A stretch of DNA of 64,000 nucleotides from the NCBI RefSeq assembly GCF_026898115.1, contig NZ_CP114036.1:3720001-3784000 (forward strand), given 5' to 3'. Every line of letters starts with the position of its first letter. Position 1 is the stretch's first letter. A model generated the notes under the pieces. That model saw nothing but the letters and a program-made list of their open reading frames with translations. It was not told the origin of the DNA and made no database searches. Both the position numbers and the translations under genes were made by a program. Below, one piece after another: positions 25,716 through 34,221 of this stretch. This DNA is from Streptomyces sp. S465. Its GTDB lineage: Bacteria; Actinomycetota; Actinomycetes; Streptomycetales; Streptomycetaceae.

Positions 25716-26158
25716 GGTGCGAATCTAGTTGACCGCCGGGGTGGCTGCGGCGCCACCCCGGCCCGTGGGCCCCTCACGGGCGGCGGGACCGGCTCTGCGC
25801 TCGTGGTCACGGACACGCGAGCGGGCAGGCGCTCGTCCAGGGGCCCACCACCGCGCCCGGCTCCGCCGGCGTCCGCGTGATGTCAGGCGCCCGCCGGGGC
25901 AGTCGTCGGCGGTCGGCCGGAGAGGACCCAGCGGCGTCGGCCGGCCAGGGGGCCGCGAGACATCGGCGGCGAGGGCGGCCGTCCCAGGGTGCCGTCAGTC
26001 CCGGGCCACGCCGCCAGGCGTGCTGCCCCGTACGGCCCGCGCGGACCGCCGGCGCGAGGCCCCGGCGACCACCCGCGCGGACCGCCGACGCGAGGCCCCG
26101 GCGACCACCCGCGGCGGCCGTCGGCGCGGCGTCACCGCAGCCGGCCGCCCGCGCGGCG
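25716..26158. repeat. Intergenic region with 36-bp tandem repeat (26036-26107)
   Basis: About 440 bp without a supported gene. It holds two 36-bp copies (26036-26071, 26072-26107) differing at one base, with a partial third, beginning CCCGCGCGGACCGCC. GC is extreme. Nothing else is recognised. Confidence 0.65.
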
Positions 26159-26800
26159 TCACCTCAGGGCGTCCGCGACCTCCCGGGCCGCGTCCACCAC
26201 CCGCGGCCCGATCCGCTCCGGCACCGAGTCGCAGAGCATCACGACGCCGACGCTGCCCTCTATCCCCGTCACCCCGACGAGCGGGGCGGCCGCGCCGCTC
26301 GCGCCCGCCTCCAGTTCGCCGTGGGTGAGGGCGTACCCGGGGTCGTCGGGGCGGCCGGCGCGGGCGGCGAGGATCGCGTGCCCGGCGGCGCCCCGGTCGA
26401 GCGGATGCCGGAATCCGGCCCGGTAGGCGACGTGGTAGTCGGTCCAGGTCGGCTCGACGACCGCGACGGCGAGGGCCTCGTTTCCGTCGACCAGGGTGAG
26501 GTGGGCGGTCGCGCCGACGTCCTCGGCGAGGGAGCGCAGCGCGGGCAGCGCCGCCTCCCGTACGAGGGGATGCACCTGGCGGCCGAGTTGCAGCACCCCG
26601 AGCCCGACGCGGGCCCGCCCGCCGATGTCGCGGCGGACGAGGGAGTGCTGTTCGAGGGTGGCCAGCAGGCGGTAGACCACGGTGCGGTTGACACCGAGCT
26701 TGTTGGACAGCTCGGTCACGGTCAGCCCGTGGTCGGTGTCGGCGAGCAGTTTGAGGACGCGCAGTCCCCGGTCGAGCGTCTGAGAGGTCTCCGCGGTCAC
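26159..26800 (-). CDS. IclR family transcriptional regulator
   Basis: About 213 residues. The N-terminal winged helix (RGLRVLKLLADTDHGLTVTELSNKLGVNRTVVYRLL, quoted in part) and the effector domain (PALRSLAEDVGATAHLTLVDG, then HPLDRGAAGHAIL) are typical of IclR proteins. The GTG at 26800 is preceded by GGAGG at seven bases, so the longer upstream frame is not used. No catabolic operon is adjacent, so the target is unknown; a 7-bp inverted repeat 230 bp upstream is a weak operator candidate. Confidence 0.85.
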   Translation of the reverse strand: MTAETSQTLDRGLRVLKLLADTDHGLTVTELSNKLGVNRTVVYRLLATLEQHSLVRRDIGGRARVGLGVLQLGRQVHPLVREAALPALRSLAEDVGATAHLTLVDGNEALAVAVVEPTWTDYHVAYRAGFRHPLDRGAAGHAILAARAGRPDDPGYALTHGELEAGASGAAAPLVGVTGIEGSVGVVMLCDSVPERIGPRVVDAAREVADALR

Positions 26801-27152
26801 GACGCCCCCTCCTCGGTGATGAGTGGCGGCTCTCCGTGAGGTGCCCCGCCGGTCCCGACGACGGCGCGCGAAGTGGCCGCCGGTCACGGTGGTTACGCAC
26901 CGGCTGCGCTCCGCGGCAGCGCTGCCACGGGGCGTGTGCGTGCCCGAACGCTAGCGAGCCGGTCCGTTTAGCGGAAGGGTCCGTCCAGAATCCGAGCAGT
27001 TCTGGCAAAGGGAACGACACATGAGCAGGCCGGAACGTCCCGTTCCGTCCCGGTGTGGAATGCGAACCTGTGACCGGCTCATGAAATTTTTAGAAAGGGG
27101 GTTGCACGGGGCCGACCGCCCCGCGCCCGCTTCCCCCTCCTGCGCGCCCGCT
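26801..27152. other. Intergenic region upstream of the IclR gene
   Basis: About 350 bp between the helicase stop and the IclR start. CGGAACG-TCC-CGTTCCG (27031-27047) is a perfect 7-bp inverted repeat. An unusually AT-rich stretch follows (around 27080-27092). No gene is supported. Confidence 0.5.
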
Positions 27153-28949
27153 TCAGCGCATCCGCGTCGCCCACTCCTGGACCTTCTTGATCCGCTCGCG
27201 GATCTGCCCGGCCGTCGCCTCCGCGCTCGGCGGGCCGCCGCAGACCCGGCGCAGCTCGGTGTGGATCACGCCGTGCGGTTTACCGCTCTGGTGGACGTAC
27301 GCGCCGACCAGCGAGTTGAGCTGTTTGCGCAGCTCCAGCAGCTCCTTGTGGGTGACCACCGGCCGCCGCTCGGCCGGGAGCTCCAGCAGATCCGCCTCCG
27401 TGTCCGGCTTCTTCCGGCTGTGCGCGATCTGCTTGGCCTGCCGCCGCTGGAGCAGCATCTGCACCTGATCGGGTTCCAGGAGCCCCGGGATACCGAGGTA
27501 GTCCTGCTCCTCCTCGCTGCCCGGATGCGCCTGCATACCGAACTCGGCGCCGTCGTACAGCACCCGGTCGAAGACCGCGTCCGACTCCAGCGCCTCGAAG
27601 GGCAGCTGGTCCTGTTCGCCGGTGTCCTCGTCCTGCTGTTTCTCGGCCTCCTCGAGGAGCTTCTCCTCCTCCGCGTACGGGTTCTCCTCCTCACCGTCCT
27701 TCTTCGGCTTGTCCAGGACGTGGTCGCGCTCGACCTCCATCTCATTGGCGAAGCCGAGCAGCATCGGGATGGTGGGCAGGAAGACGGACGCGGTCTCGCC
27801 ACGCCGCCGCGACCGTACGAAACGGCCGACGGCCTGGGCGAAGAAGAGCGGCGTGGAGATGGTGGTGGCGTACACCCCGACCGCCAGCCGGGGCACGTCC
27901 ACGCCCTCCGACACCATGCGGACCGCGACCATCCAGCGGTCGTCGGACTGGCTGAAGTCCTCGATCCGCTGCGAGGCCGCGGTCTCGTCGGAGAGCACCA
28001 GGGTGGCCTTGGTGCCGGTGATCTCCCGGATCAGCTTGGCGTAGGCACGGGCCGAGTCCTGGTCGGAGGCGATGACCAGGGCGCCCGCGTCCGGGATGCC
28101 CTTGCGGACCTCGGTCAGCCGCTGGTCGGCGGCGCGCAGCACGTTCGGCATCCAGTCGCCGCGCGGATCGAGCGCGGTGCGCCACGCCTGGGAGACGGCG
28201 TCCTTGGTCATCGGCTCGCCCAGCCGGGCCGCGATCTCGTCGCCCGCCTTGGTGCGCCAGCGCATGTTGCCGCTGTAGGAGAGGAAGATGACGGGGCGCA
28301 CCACACCGTCGGCGAGCGCGTTGCCGTAGCCGTAGGTGTAGTCGGCGGAGGAGCGCCGGATGCCGTCGTTGCCCTCTTCGTAGGTGACGAAGGGGATGGG
28401 GTTGGTGTCGGACCGGAAGGGGGTGCCGGTCAGCGCGAGCCGCCGGGTGGCCGGCTCGAACGCCTCCAGACACGCCTCGCCCCAGGAGCGGGAGTCACCG
28501 GCGTGGTGGATCTCGTCGAGGATGACGAGCGTCTTGCGCTGCTCGATCCGGTTGCGGTGCAGCATGGGCCGCACGCCGACACCCGCGTAGGTCACGGCCA
28601 CCCCGTGGTACTCCCGGCCCAGCGGACCCGCGCTGTACTCCGGGTCCAGCTTGATGCCGATCCGGGCGGCTGCCTCCGCCCACTGCTTCTTCAGGTGCTC
28701 GGTCGGCGCGACGACCGTCACCTGCTGGACGACGTGGTGGTGCAGCAGCCAGGAGGCGAGGGTCAGCGCGAAGGTGGTCTTTCCGGCGCCGGGGGTCGCG
28801 ACCGCGAGGAAGTCGCGCGGCTGCTCCTGGATGTACTTGTCCAGTGCGCCCTGCTGCCAGGCGCGCAGCTTGCTCGCGGTACCCCAGGGGGCCCGGCCGG
28901 GGAAGGCGGGCGAGAGGTGATGGCTGGTGGAGGCGGCAGTAGTACTCAC
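27153..28949 (-). CDS. DEAD/DEAH-box helicase
   Basis: A 598-residue superfamily 2 helicase. Motif I is ATPGAGKTTF (residues 51-60), motif II VILDEIHHAGD, motif III LTGTPFR, motif VI QAVGRFVRSRRRGE. The region after the helicase core is acidic (EEENPYAEEEKLLEEAEKQQDEDTGEQ), probably a coiled coil, followed by a C-terminal helical domain. Such proteins are widespread and single-copy in actinobacteria. The exact nucleic-acid substrate is not known. It is not linked to a nuclease or methylase here, which argues against a restriction-type defence role. Confidence 0.88.
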   Translation of the reverse strand: MSTTAASTSHHLSPAFPGRAPWGTASKLRAWQQGALDKYIQEQPRDFLAVATPGAGKTTFALTLASWLLHHHVVQQVTVVAPTEHLKKQWAEAAARIGIKLDPEYSAGPLGREYHGVAVTYAGVGVRPMLHRNRIEQRKTLVILDEIHHAGDSRSWGEACLEAFEPATRRLALTGTPFRSDTNPIPFVTYEEGNDGIRRSSADYTYGYGNALADGVVRPVIFLSYSGNMRWRTKAGDEIAARLGEPMTKDAVSQAWRTALDPRGDWMPNVLRAADQRLTEVRKGIPDAGALVIASDQDSARAYAKLIREITGTKATLVLSDETAASQRIEDFSQSDDRWMVAVRMVSEGVDVPRLAVGVYATTISTPLFFAQAVGRFVRSRRRGETASVFLPTIPMLLGFANEMEVERDHVLDKPKKDGEEENPYAEEEKLLEEAEKQQDEDTGEQDQLPFEALESDAVFDRVLYDGAEFGMQAHPGSEEEQDYLGIPGLLEPDQVQMLLQRRQAKQIAHSRKKPDTEADLLELPAERRPVVTHKELLELRKQLNSLVGAYVHQSGKPHGVIHTELRRVCGGPPSAEATAGQIRERIKKVQEWATRMR

Positions 28950-29030
28950 GGTCTCCGTCGGGCTGGCTCGGCGAGATCGGTCGGAACCGCGTCAGCCTAT
29001 CGGTGCGCTCGCTCGCCCTCCGGGGGACGG

Positions 29031-29058
29031 CCTGGTCCCACCCAAGGGTGGGACCAGG
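29031..29058. terminator. Hairpin terminator of the doc gene
   Basis: Perfect 13-bp inverted repeat CCTGGTCCCACCC / GGGTGGGACCAGG directly at the end of the toxin gene (stop at 29060) and between two leftward genes. Confidence 0.8.
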
Positions 29059-29059
29059 G

Positions 29060-29434
29060 TCACATTCCGTTCGTGAACCGGGTCAGCCCCTCCGCGATCT
29101 TCGGCACGTCCAGCTCGCCCTGGCAGACGCCCAGCACGAAGCGCTCGGCCTCGTCGACGTCGAAGGCCGCGTCCAGTGGGTGCCCGTTGATGTGCAGGAA
29201 GACCCAGGTCGCGTACCAGGACAGCCGCTTGTTGCCGTCCACCAGGGCATGGTTGCGCGCCAGCGACTCCATCAGCGCCGCTGCCTTCTGCCACACGTCC
29301 GGGTAGGCGTCCTGACCGAAAACGCTCGCCTGCGGACGGGCGAGAGCGGACTCCAGCAACCCGTAGTCGCGCACTTCGCTCTCCCCGAGGCGCTCGGCGA
29401 GGTGCAGCAGCTCGGGCAGGGTGAGGTAGTGCAT
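29060..29434 (-). CDS. Doc/Fic family toxin
   Basis: A 124-residue Doc-type toxin. The active-site motif is HALVDGNKR (residues 62-70), matching the Doc form HxFx(D/N)(A/G)NKR. Doc proteins phosphorylate elongation factor Tu and stop translation until their antitoxin binds them. The ATG overlaps the antitoxin stop (TGATG), so the pair is translationally coupled, as in phd-doc. All key residues are present, so an active toxin is expected; this is inference from the family. Confidence 0.88.
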   Translation of the reverse strand: MHYLTLPELLHLAERLGESEVRDYGLLESALARPQASVFGQDAYPDVWQKAAALMESLARNHALVDGNKRLSWYATWVFLHINGHPLDAAFDVDEAERFVLGVCQGELDVPKIAEGLTRFTNGM

Positions 29435-29631
29435 CAGGCGAGCCTCCGGTTGAGCTCTTCGCTCACCCGCAACACATGGGCCGCGGCCTCGTTGAACAGC
29501 CGGGAGTGCTCGTTGATCGCCGCCATCACCGCGTCGTGGGCGAACGACTGCATGCTCCGGCCCTCCGCCTCGGCGCGCTTGCGCAGGGCCTCGAGCTCTT
29601 CGTCCGTAAAGCGTAGATTCAGCGCTGCCAT
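29434..29631 (-). CDS. Ribbon-helix-helix antitoxin of the Doc pair
   Basis: A 65-residue protein starting MAALNLRFTDEELEALRKRAEAEG, the beta-strand and two-helix pattern of an Arc/CopG-type ribbon-helix-helix DNA binder. This is not the Phd fold that classically pairs with Doc. The C-terminal helix (AAHVLRVSEELNRRLA) would wrap the toxin. The start was set at the ATG at 29631 because the longer frame begins inside the palindromic operator. Confidence 0.82.
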   Translation of the reverse strand: MAALNLRFTDEELEALRKRAEAEGRSMQSFAHDAVMAAINEHSRLFNEAAAHVLRVSEELNRRLA

Positions 29632-29640
29632 GCGCGCGAT

Positions 29641-29663
29641 GGTACCGCGTGGTACCACGTGGT
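29641..29663. promoter_or_regulatory. Palindromic operator of the toxin-antitoxin pair
   Basis: Overlapping palindromes GGTACC (29641-29646), CGTGGTACCACG (29648-29659) and ACCACGTGGT (29654-29663), starting 10 bp upstream of the antitoxin ATG. They fit binding of a ribbon-helix-helix repressor to its own promoter. Confidence 0.7.
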
Positions 29664-29664
29664 G

Positions 29665-31116
29665 CTAACGCCTTTCGGGCCGCAACCGCGTCGTCACCCA
29701 AGCCCCCACCACCGCCACCGCCGCCATCGCCGCGTAGACCGCGCCGAAGGCGGCCGGGTGGTGGGAGGTCGTGGGGCCGGTGGCGGTGATCGAGCCGCCG
29801 CCGAACGACACGAAGAGCACACCGCTGAGGCCGACCAGGGCGATGTTGCCGAGCGCGTCGGAGACCTGGAGGGAGGCGGAGTTGCTGCCCGCGTCCTCCG
29901 GGCGGGAGAGCTTCAGCAGCAGCACGCTCCCGCTGGAGATGACCAGCCCCATCCCGTAGCCGCCGAACACCCAGGCCACGGCCACCGCCCAGGCCGGCAC
30001 GGAGTCGGCGAGGGCAAGGGGCACCGCCGCGATGGACGCGGCGATGAGGAGCATGCCGAGCCCCATCATCCGTTCCCGGTGCGGCTCCAGGCGGGGGCGG
30101 CTCTGGGTCCAGGAGCCCAGGGCCCAGGTGAGCCCGCCGCCGGTGAGGGAGAGACCGGCGACGGTCGCGGACAGGCCACGCTGGGTCACCAGCATCAGCG
30201 GCACGAAGCTCTCCGCGCCCACGAAGGCCCCCGCCGCCACCCCGCGCAGCAGGATCACCGACGGCAGCCCGCGGGCGGCGCGGAAGGTGCCCGCGGGGAG
30301 CAGCCGCAGGACGCACGGGACGAGCAGGGCGAGACCGGCGGAGGCCGGGACGAGGGAGAGCCAGGAGAGGTCCTGGCCCGCGTACTGGAGCAGCCCGGCG
30401 CCGGCCGCGACGGCGAGCGCGAGGAGGATGCGGCGACGGTTCATGCCCGGGGAACGCTCGCCCGGGGGCAGGGCGCGCAGCGCGGGCAGCATCACCGCGA
30501 GCGGCGGCAGCACCAGCACCGGGATGGCGAGGAACACCCAGCGCCAGCCGGCCTGTTCGGTGACCGTCCCGGCGGCGAGCGGGCCGACGATGACCGGCAG
30601 CACCCAGGCGGCGGAGAAGGACGCCAGCACGGCGGGCTGGAGCCGCCGCGGATAGGCCCGGCCGACCACCACGTACAGCGCGACGATCACCAGCCCGCCG
30701 CCGATGCCCTGCACCGCGCGCCCGCCCACGAACATCCACATCCGCTGCGCCGAACCGGACAGCAGCAGCCCGGCACCGAACGCCGCGATCCCGGTGAACA
30801 GCGGCGCCGACGGCCCGTTGCGGTCGCACCACTCCCCCGACAGCGTCATCGCGAACAGGCTCGCGGTGAAGTACGCGGTGAAGGCGTACGCGTAGAGCTC
30901 GACCCCGTCCAGCGCACGGGCCGCGACCGGCATCGCGGTGTTGACCGCGCTCGCCTCGAAGGCGATGAGGGAGACGACGGTGACGATGCCCAGGGTCAGG
31001 GCGCGATAGCGCCGCCCCAGGATGGTGTCGCCACCGGCCGCCGGGGGCAGGGCGGCGTCCGTGACGACGGGGTCGGCGACGACGGCGTCGGCGTCATGGG
31101 AGTCGCGAGGGGTCAT
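29665..31116 (-). CDS. MFS transporter (DHA2-like)
   Basis: About 483 residues with an N-terminal cytoplasmic tail and roughly 14 hydrophobic segments. GEWCDRNGP in the 2-3 loop and GGRAVQGIGGGLVIVALYVVVG in helices 4-5 resemble the DHA2 group of drug exporters. The start was taken at ATG 31116 (MTPRDSHDAD). The stop lies next to the antitoxin operator. Substrate unknown. It is separated from the upstream gene by a minisatellite, so it is probably expressed on its own. Confidence 0.82.
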   Translation of the reverse strand: MTPRDSHDADAVVADPVVTDAALPPAAGGDTILGRRYRALTLGIVTVVSLIAFEASAVNTAMPVAARALDGVELYAYAFTAYFTASLFAMTLSGEWCDRNGPSAPLFTGIAAFGAGLLLSGSAQRMWMFVGGRAVQGIGGGLVIVALYVVVGRAYPRRLQPAVLASFSAAWVLPVIVGPLAAGTVTEQAGWRWVFLAIPVLVLPPLAVMLPALRALPPGERSPGMNRRRILLALAVAAGAGLLQYAGQDLSWLSLVPASAGLALLVPCVLRLLPAGTFRAARGLPSVILLRGVAAGAFVGAESFVPLMLVTQRGLSATVAGLSLTGGGLTWALGSWTQSRPRLEPHRERMMGLGMLLIAASIAAVPLALADSVPAWAVAVAWVFGGYGMGLVISSGSVLLLKLSRPEDAGSNSASLQVSDALGNIALVGLSGVLFVSFGGGSITATGPTTSHHPAAFGAVYAAMAAVAVVGAWVTTRLRPERR

Positions 31117-31220
31117 GGCGTCAGGGTAAGTGGCGTTCGGGCAGGTCACACCTGTCGCGGGACGGAGCCGTGCTCGGCCGTTGGCCCTAGGCACCCTGGA
31201 CCCCCGGGCGGTGGGCCCGG

Positions 31221-31400
31221 CGTCGCGGCAGGCACGGCTTGCGCGGTAGGCATGGCTTGCGCGGCGGGCACGGCGTCGCGGCGGACGGCGTACGCGGTAG
31301 GCACGGCTTGCGCGGCGGGCACGGCTTGCGCGGCGGGCCCAGCGTACGCGGTAGGCACGGCTTGCGCGGTAGGCACGGCGTACGCCGTAGGCACCGCTTA
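31221..31400. repeat. 18-bp minisatellite, about ten units
   Basis: Units of two types, GCGTACGCGGTAGGCACG and GCTTGCGCGGCGGGCACG, alternate over about 180 bp between the MFS and sulfur-exporter genes. The last unit overlaps the stop codon of the exporter gene (31398), so the array probably grew from the 3' end of that gene. No strand carries a credible coding signal. Confidence 0.85.
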
Positions 31401-32453
31401 CGCGGTGAGCAGGACGCCCCCGTACGAGGCCCCCGCGATCACCACCCACGCGCACAGCCCCAGCGCCGCGACACGAGCCCCGGTGTGGGAGAGCGAGGGA
31501 AGGTGGACGGCGCTGCCCAGGCCGAAGAGGGCGGCGGCGAGGAGGAGTTCCTGGGCCGTGGCGGCGGTGTCGAGCGCGGCGGTGGGCACCAGGCCCGTAC
31601 TGCGCAGGGCGGTCATCGCGAGAAAGCCGAGGACGAACAGCGGCACCAGCGGGGGCCGCCGCCGCTCCGTCCCCGGCGCCGGGTCGCCCTGGGCGCGCGC
31701 CCGCGCCCTTACGGTGGTCGCGAGCGCCGCGACCAGCGGGGCGAGCAGGGCCACCCGCACCAGCTTGACCAGCACCGCGTCGCCCAGCGCGGCCGGCCCG
31801 GCGGTCTGCGCGGCCGCCACGACCTGGCCCACGTCGTGCACGCTCGCCCCCACCCACCGGCCGAACGCCGCGTCGCCGAGCCCCAAGGGGTGCTGGAGCA
31901 GCGGCAGGACGGCGATGGCGAGCGTGCCGCACAGCGTCACCAGCGCCACGGACGTGGCCACGTCGCGTTCCTCGCTGTCCGACACCTCGCTCACCGCACC
32001 GATCGCGGACGCCCCGCAGATGGCGTAGCCCGTGGCGATCAGCAGCGGCTGATCGCCGCGCAGCCCCATCCGGCGGCCGAGCCACCAGGTGCCGCAGAAG
32101 GTGGCCGCGACCACGCCCAGGACCATCGCCACGGTGGCCCAGCCGAGGCCCAGCACATCGTCCAGGCTGAGCTTGAGCCCGAGCAGTACGATGCCCAGGC
32201 GCATCAGCCGCTTCCCGGCGAGGGAGAGCCCGGCGCGGCAGACGCCCCGGACGAGTCCGCGCGTCCCCGGCAGATGCGCGGCGACGATGCCCAGCACCAC
32301 GGCGGCGGTCAGCAGGGGGACGGCGGGCAGCAGCCGGTGGACGCCCCAGGCGGCCGCGACCCCGGCCACCGCGAACCCGAGTCCGTACGCCGTGGCGGGC
32401 GGCCGCCGTCCGGCCGCCTGGCGTGCCCGGCCGGGCGCGGCGGTCAGCGTCAC
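31398..32453 (-). CDS. YeiH family putative sulfate/sulfite exporter
   Basis: About 351 residues, with 9-10 membrane segments and the conserved ATGYAICGASAIGAVS motif plus GASVHDVGQVVAAA of the YeiH/UPF0324 family. The GTG at 32453 overlaps the stop of the cysteine dioxygenase gene by GTGA, so the two are coupled. In this context the protein most likely moves oxidised sulfur (sulfite or sulfate) out of the cell, since cysteine dioxygenase starts the route to sulfite. Function of the family is only partly established. Confidence 0.85.
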   Translation of the reverse strand: MTLTAAPGRARQAAGRRPPATAYGLGFAVAGVAAAWGVHRLLPAVPLLTAAVVLGIVAAHLPGTRGLVRGVCRAGLSLAGKRLMRLGIVLLGLKLSLDDVLGLGWATVAMVLGVVAATFCGTWWLGRRMGLRGDQPLLIATGYAICGASAIGAVSEVSDSEERDVATSVALVTLCGTLAIAVLPLLQHPLGLGDAAFGRWVGASVHDVGQVVAAAQTAGPAALGDAVLVKLVRVALLAPLVAALATTVRARARAQGDPAPGTERRRPPLVPLFVLGFLAMTALRSTGLVPTAALDTAATAQELLLAAALFGLGSAVHLPSLSHTGARVAALGLCAWVVIAGASYGGVLLTA

Positions 32454-33019
32454 CGGCCGTCCGCCGTCGGAAGCTCGTAGACCCGCCGGACGCTGCTGCC
32501 GAGGCGGGCGATGTCCGCCCCGTAGACATGGATCGAGATCGCCTTCGCCCCACAGGCGTTCCACACCCTGTGGATATCTCCGGGCGGCGCGAACCCGCAC
32601 ACCGCGCCGCGCGGGTTGACCACGTCCTCCACCGCGATCAGCCGCGAGCCCGGCCCGTCGGGGACGAGGCGGTAGCGGCGTTCGTGCTCCTCACCCTCGT
32701 GGACGCCGGTCACACACCAGGACACATGGTCATGGATCGCCGTGCGCTGGCCGGGCAGCCACACCAGCGCGACGATCGAGAAGCTGCCGTCGGGCTCGGC
32801 GTGCAGGACGTGCTGACGGTAGCGGTCGGGGTCGCCCTCGCACTGCCCGGGGGTGAGCAGATCGGCCGCGCCCAGGTGGGGTGCGAGCCGCTCGCCCACC
32901 AGATAGGCGGTCACATCGGGCGCCAGGCCCCGTCCGACGGCCTCGCGGACATCGCCGACGAACGCGCTGAGGCGTGCGGTGAGGAGACGGGCGGGCGGAT
33001 ACGCGGTCGGGGTGGTCAT
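32450..33019 (-). CDS. Cysteine dioxygenase (cupin family)
   Basis: A 189-residue CDO-type cupin. It oxidises L-cysteine to cysteine sulfinate with O2. The iron-binding histidines are visible in GQRTAIHDHVSWCVTGVHEGEEHER and the third in GDIHRVWN. The cysteine in SWCVTG near the ligand motif could form the Cys-Tyr cofactor found in mammalian enzymes, but the bacterial enzymes often lack it and I cannot tell. The gene is coupled to an exporter and lies beside a LysR regulator. Confidence 0.87.
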   Translation of the reverse strand: MTTPTAYPPARLLTARLSAFVGDVREAVGRGLAPDVTAYLVGERLAPHLGAADLLTPGQCEGDPDRYRQHVLHAEPDGSFSIVALVWLPGQRTAIHDHVSWCVTGVHEGEEHERRYRLVPDGPGSRLIAVEDVVNPRGAVCGFAPPGDIHRVWNACGAKAISIHVYGADIARLGSSVRRVYELPTADGR

Positions 33020-33135
33020 GGCGGCAGCGTCCTGCCGCCCGCGCCATCACGTCCAACGACAGGTTGTTGACCGGTCCCCAAGCTCCGCTTATGGATGGGG
33101 CATTCGGCCCGGCGACGCGTCGTGGCGTGCCGCGC

Positions 33136-34041
33136 TCAGCATCCGATCCGGTTCCCGGCCACCGTCCTCAGCTCCTCCAGCACCCGCGCGGTGGCGGGGA
33201 TCTCCAGATGTTCGCGCAGTACGTACGCCGAGACCCGGCGGCGCGAGGCGGGGTCCAGGGCGCGCCCGGTGACCTTCTGGTGGCACAGGAACGAGAGCAC
33301 CAGCCCCGGCATCATCGCCACGCCGAGCCCCGCCGCGACCATGCTCTGCACCACCAGGTTGTCGTCGGTGGTGAAGGCGATGTCCGGGGCGAAGCCCTGC
33401 TCCGCGCATTCGTGCAGGAAGTTGGCGCGGCACCGCAGACACCCCGCGATCCAGCGCTCCTCGCTCAGCTCGGCGAGCTTGACCGCCCGCCGTCTGGCCA
33501 GCGGATGCCCGGTCGGCAGCAGCACCGTCAGCTGGTCCTCCAGCAGCGGGATCTCCACCAGTTCGGCGGGGGTCTCCTCACGCAGCCCGGGATAGGTGAA
33601 GGCGAGGGTGATGTCGCACTCCCCGCGCACCACCCGCCCCAGCGACTCCGGCGGCTCGCCCTCCAGCAGCTCCACCCGCACCCCCGGATGGGCGGCAGCG
33701 AGCCGGGCCATGGCCTCGGGGATGAGGGTCGCGTTGGCGCTGGGGAAGGCGCAGACGCGCACCCGGCCCGAACGCAGCCGGGTGATGGCGTTCATCTGCT
33801 GCTGGGCGGTGGAGATGCTGGTCAGAATGGTGTCGGCGTGCCGGGCGAGGGTCTCCCCCGCCTCGGTGAGCCGCATCCCCCGGCCGACCCGGATGAACAG
33901 CGGGCTGCCGACGGCCCGTTCGAGCGCCTTCATCTGCTGGGTGATGGCGGGCTGGGTGTAGCCGAGGGCGCGGGCGGCCCCGGAGTAGGAGCCGGAGCGG
34001 ACCACCTCATGGAACGTCTTGATGTGCCGGGAATCGAACAC
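33136..34041 (-). CDS. LysR family transcriptional regulator
   Basis: A 301-residue LTTR. The N-terminal winged helix reads RHIKTFHEVVRSGSYSGAARALGYTQPAITQQMKALE (in part); the substrate-binding domain follows (VRVCAFPSANATLIPEAMARL). The start was set at GTG 34041. It is upstream on the same strand as the cysteine dioxygenase and exporter, with a 116-bp gap, and so may respond to cysteine or an oxidised sulfur compound. That link is contextual. The ligand domain has CLRCRANFLHEC, a cysteine-rich stretch that could sense thiol state. Confidence 0.85.
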   Translation of the reverse strand: MFDSRHIKTFHEVVRSGSYSGAARALGYTQPAITQQMKALERAVGSPLFIRVGRGMRLTEAGETLARHADTILTSISTAQQQMNAITRLRSGRVRVCAFPSANATLIPEAMARLAAAHPGVRVELLEGEPPESLGRVVRGECDITLAFTYPGLREETPAELVEIPLLEDQLTVLLPTGHPLARRRAVKLAELSEERWIAGCLRCRANFLHECAEQGFAPDIAFTTDDNLVVQSMVAAGLGVAMMPGLVLSFLCHQKVTGRALDPASRRRVSAYVLREHLEIPATARVLEELRTVAGNRIGC

Positions 34042-34221
34042 ACTCGCATCATAGGACGATGTCCATAAGCGGGATTTGGGGCGGCACAAGATCACCCCAA
34101 GCTGTGCTTTGACAGCGTGGGCATCACCCGCACCACCGTGCCATCACCCCCGCCCCACCCGGTGCACGACGCCACACGGTCAAGCACGGTCAGGTAGGCG
34201 ATGCTGGGGCAAGCTGGCCCC

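Noticed and set aside
31146..31394. 82-residue repeat protein (PTAYAV/PAAQAV) on the minus strand
   Set aside because: Repeat translation of a minisatellite; no ribosome site and other frames are equally open.
31117..32553. Extension of the MFS gene at 29665 to one 962-residue protein
   Set aside because: The added part is Arg-rich shadow opposite the exporter gene and minisatellite; a good MFS start exists at 31116.
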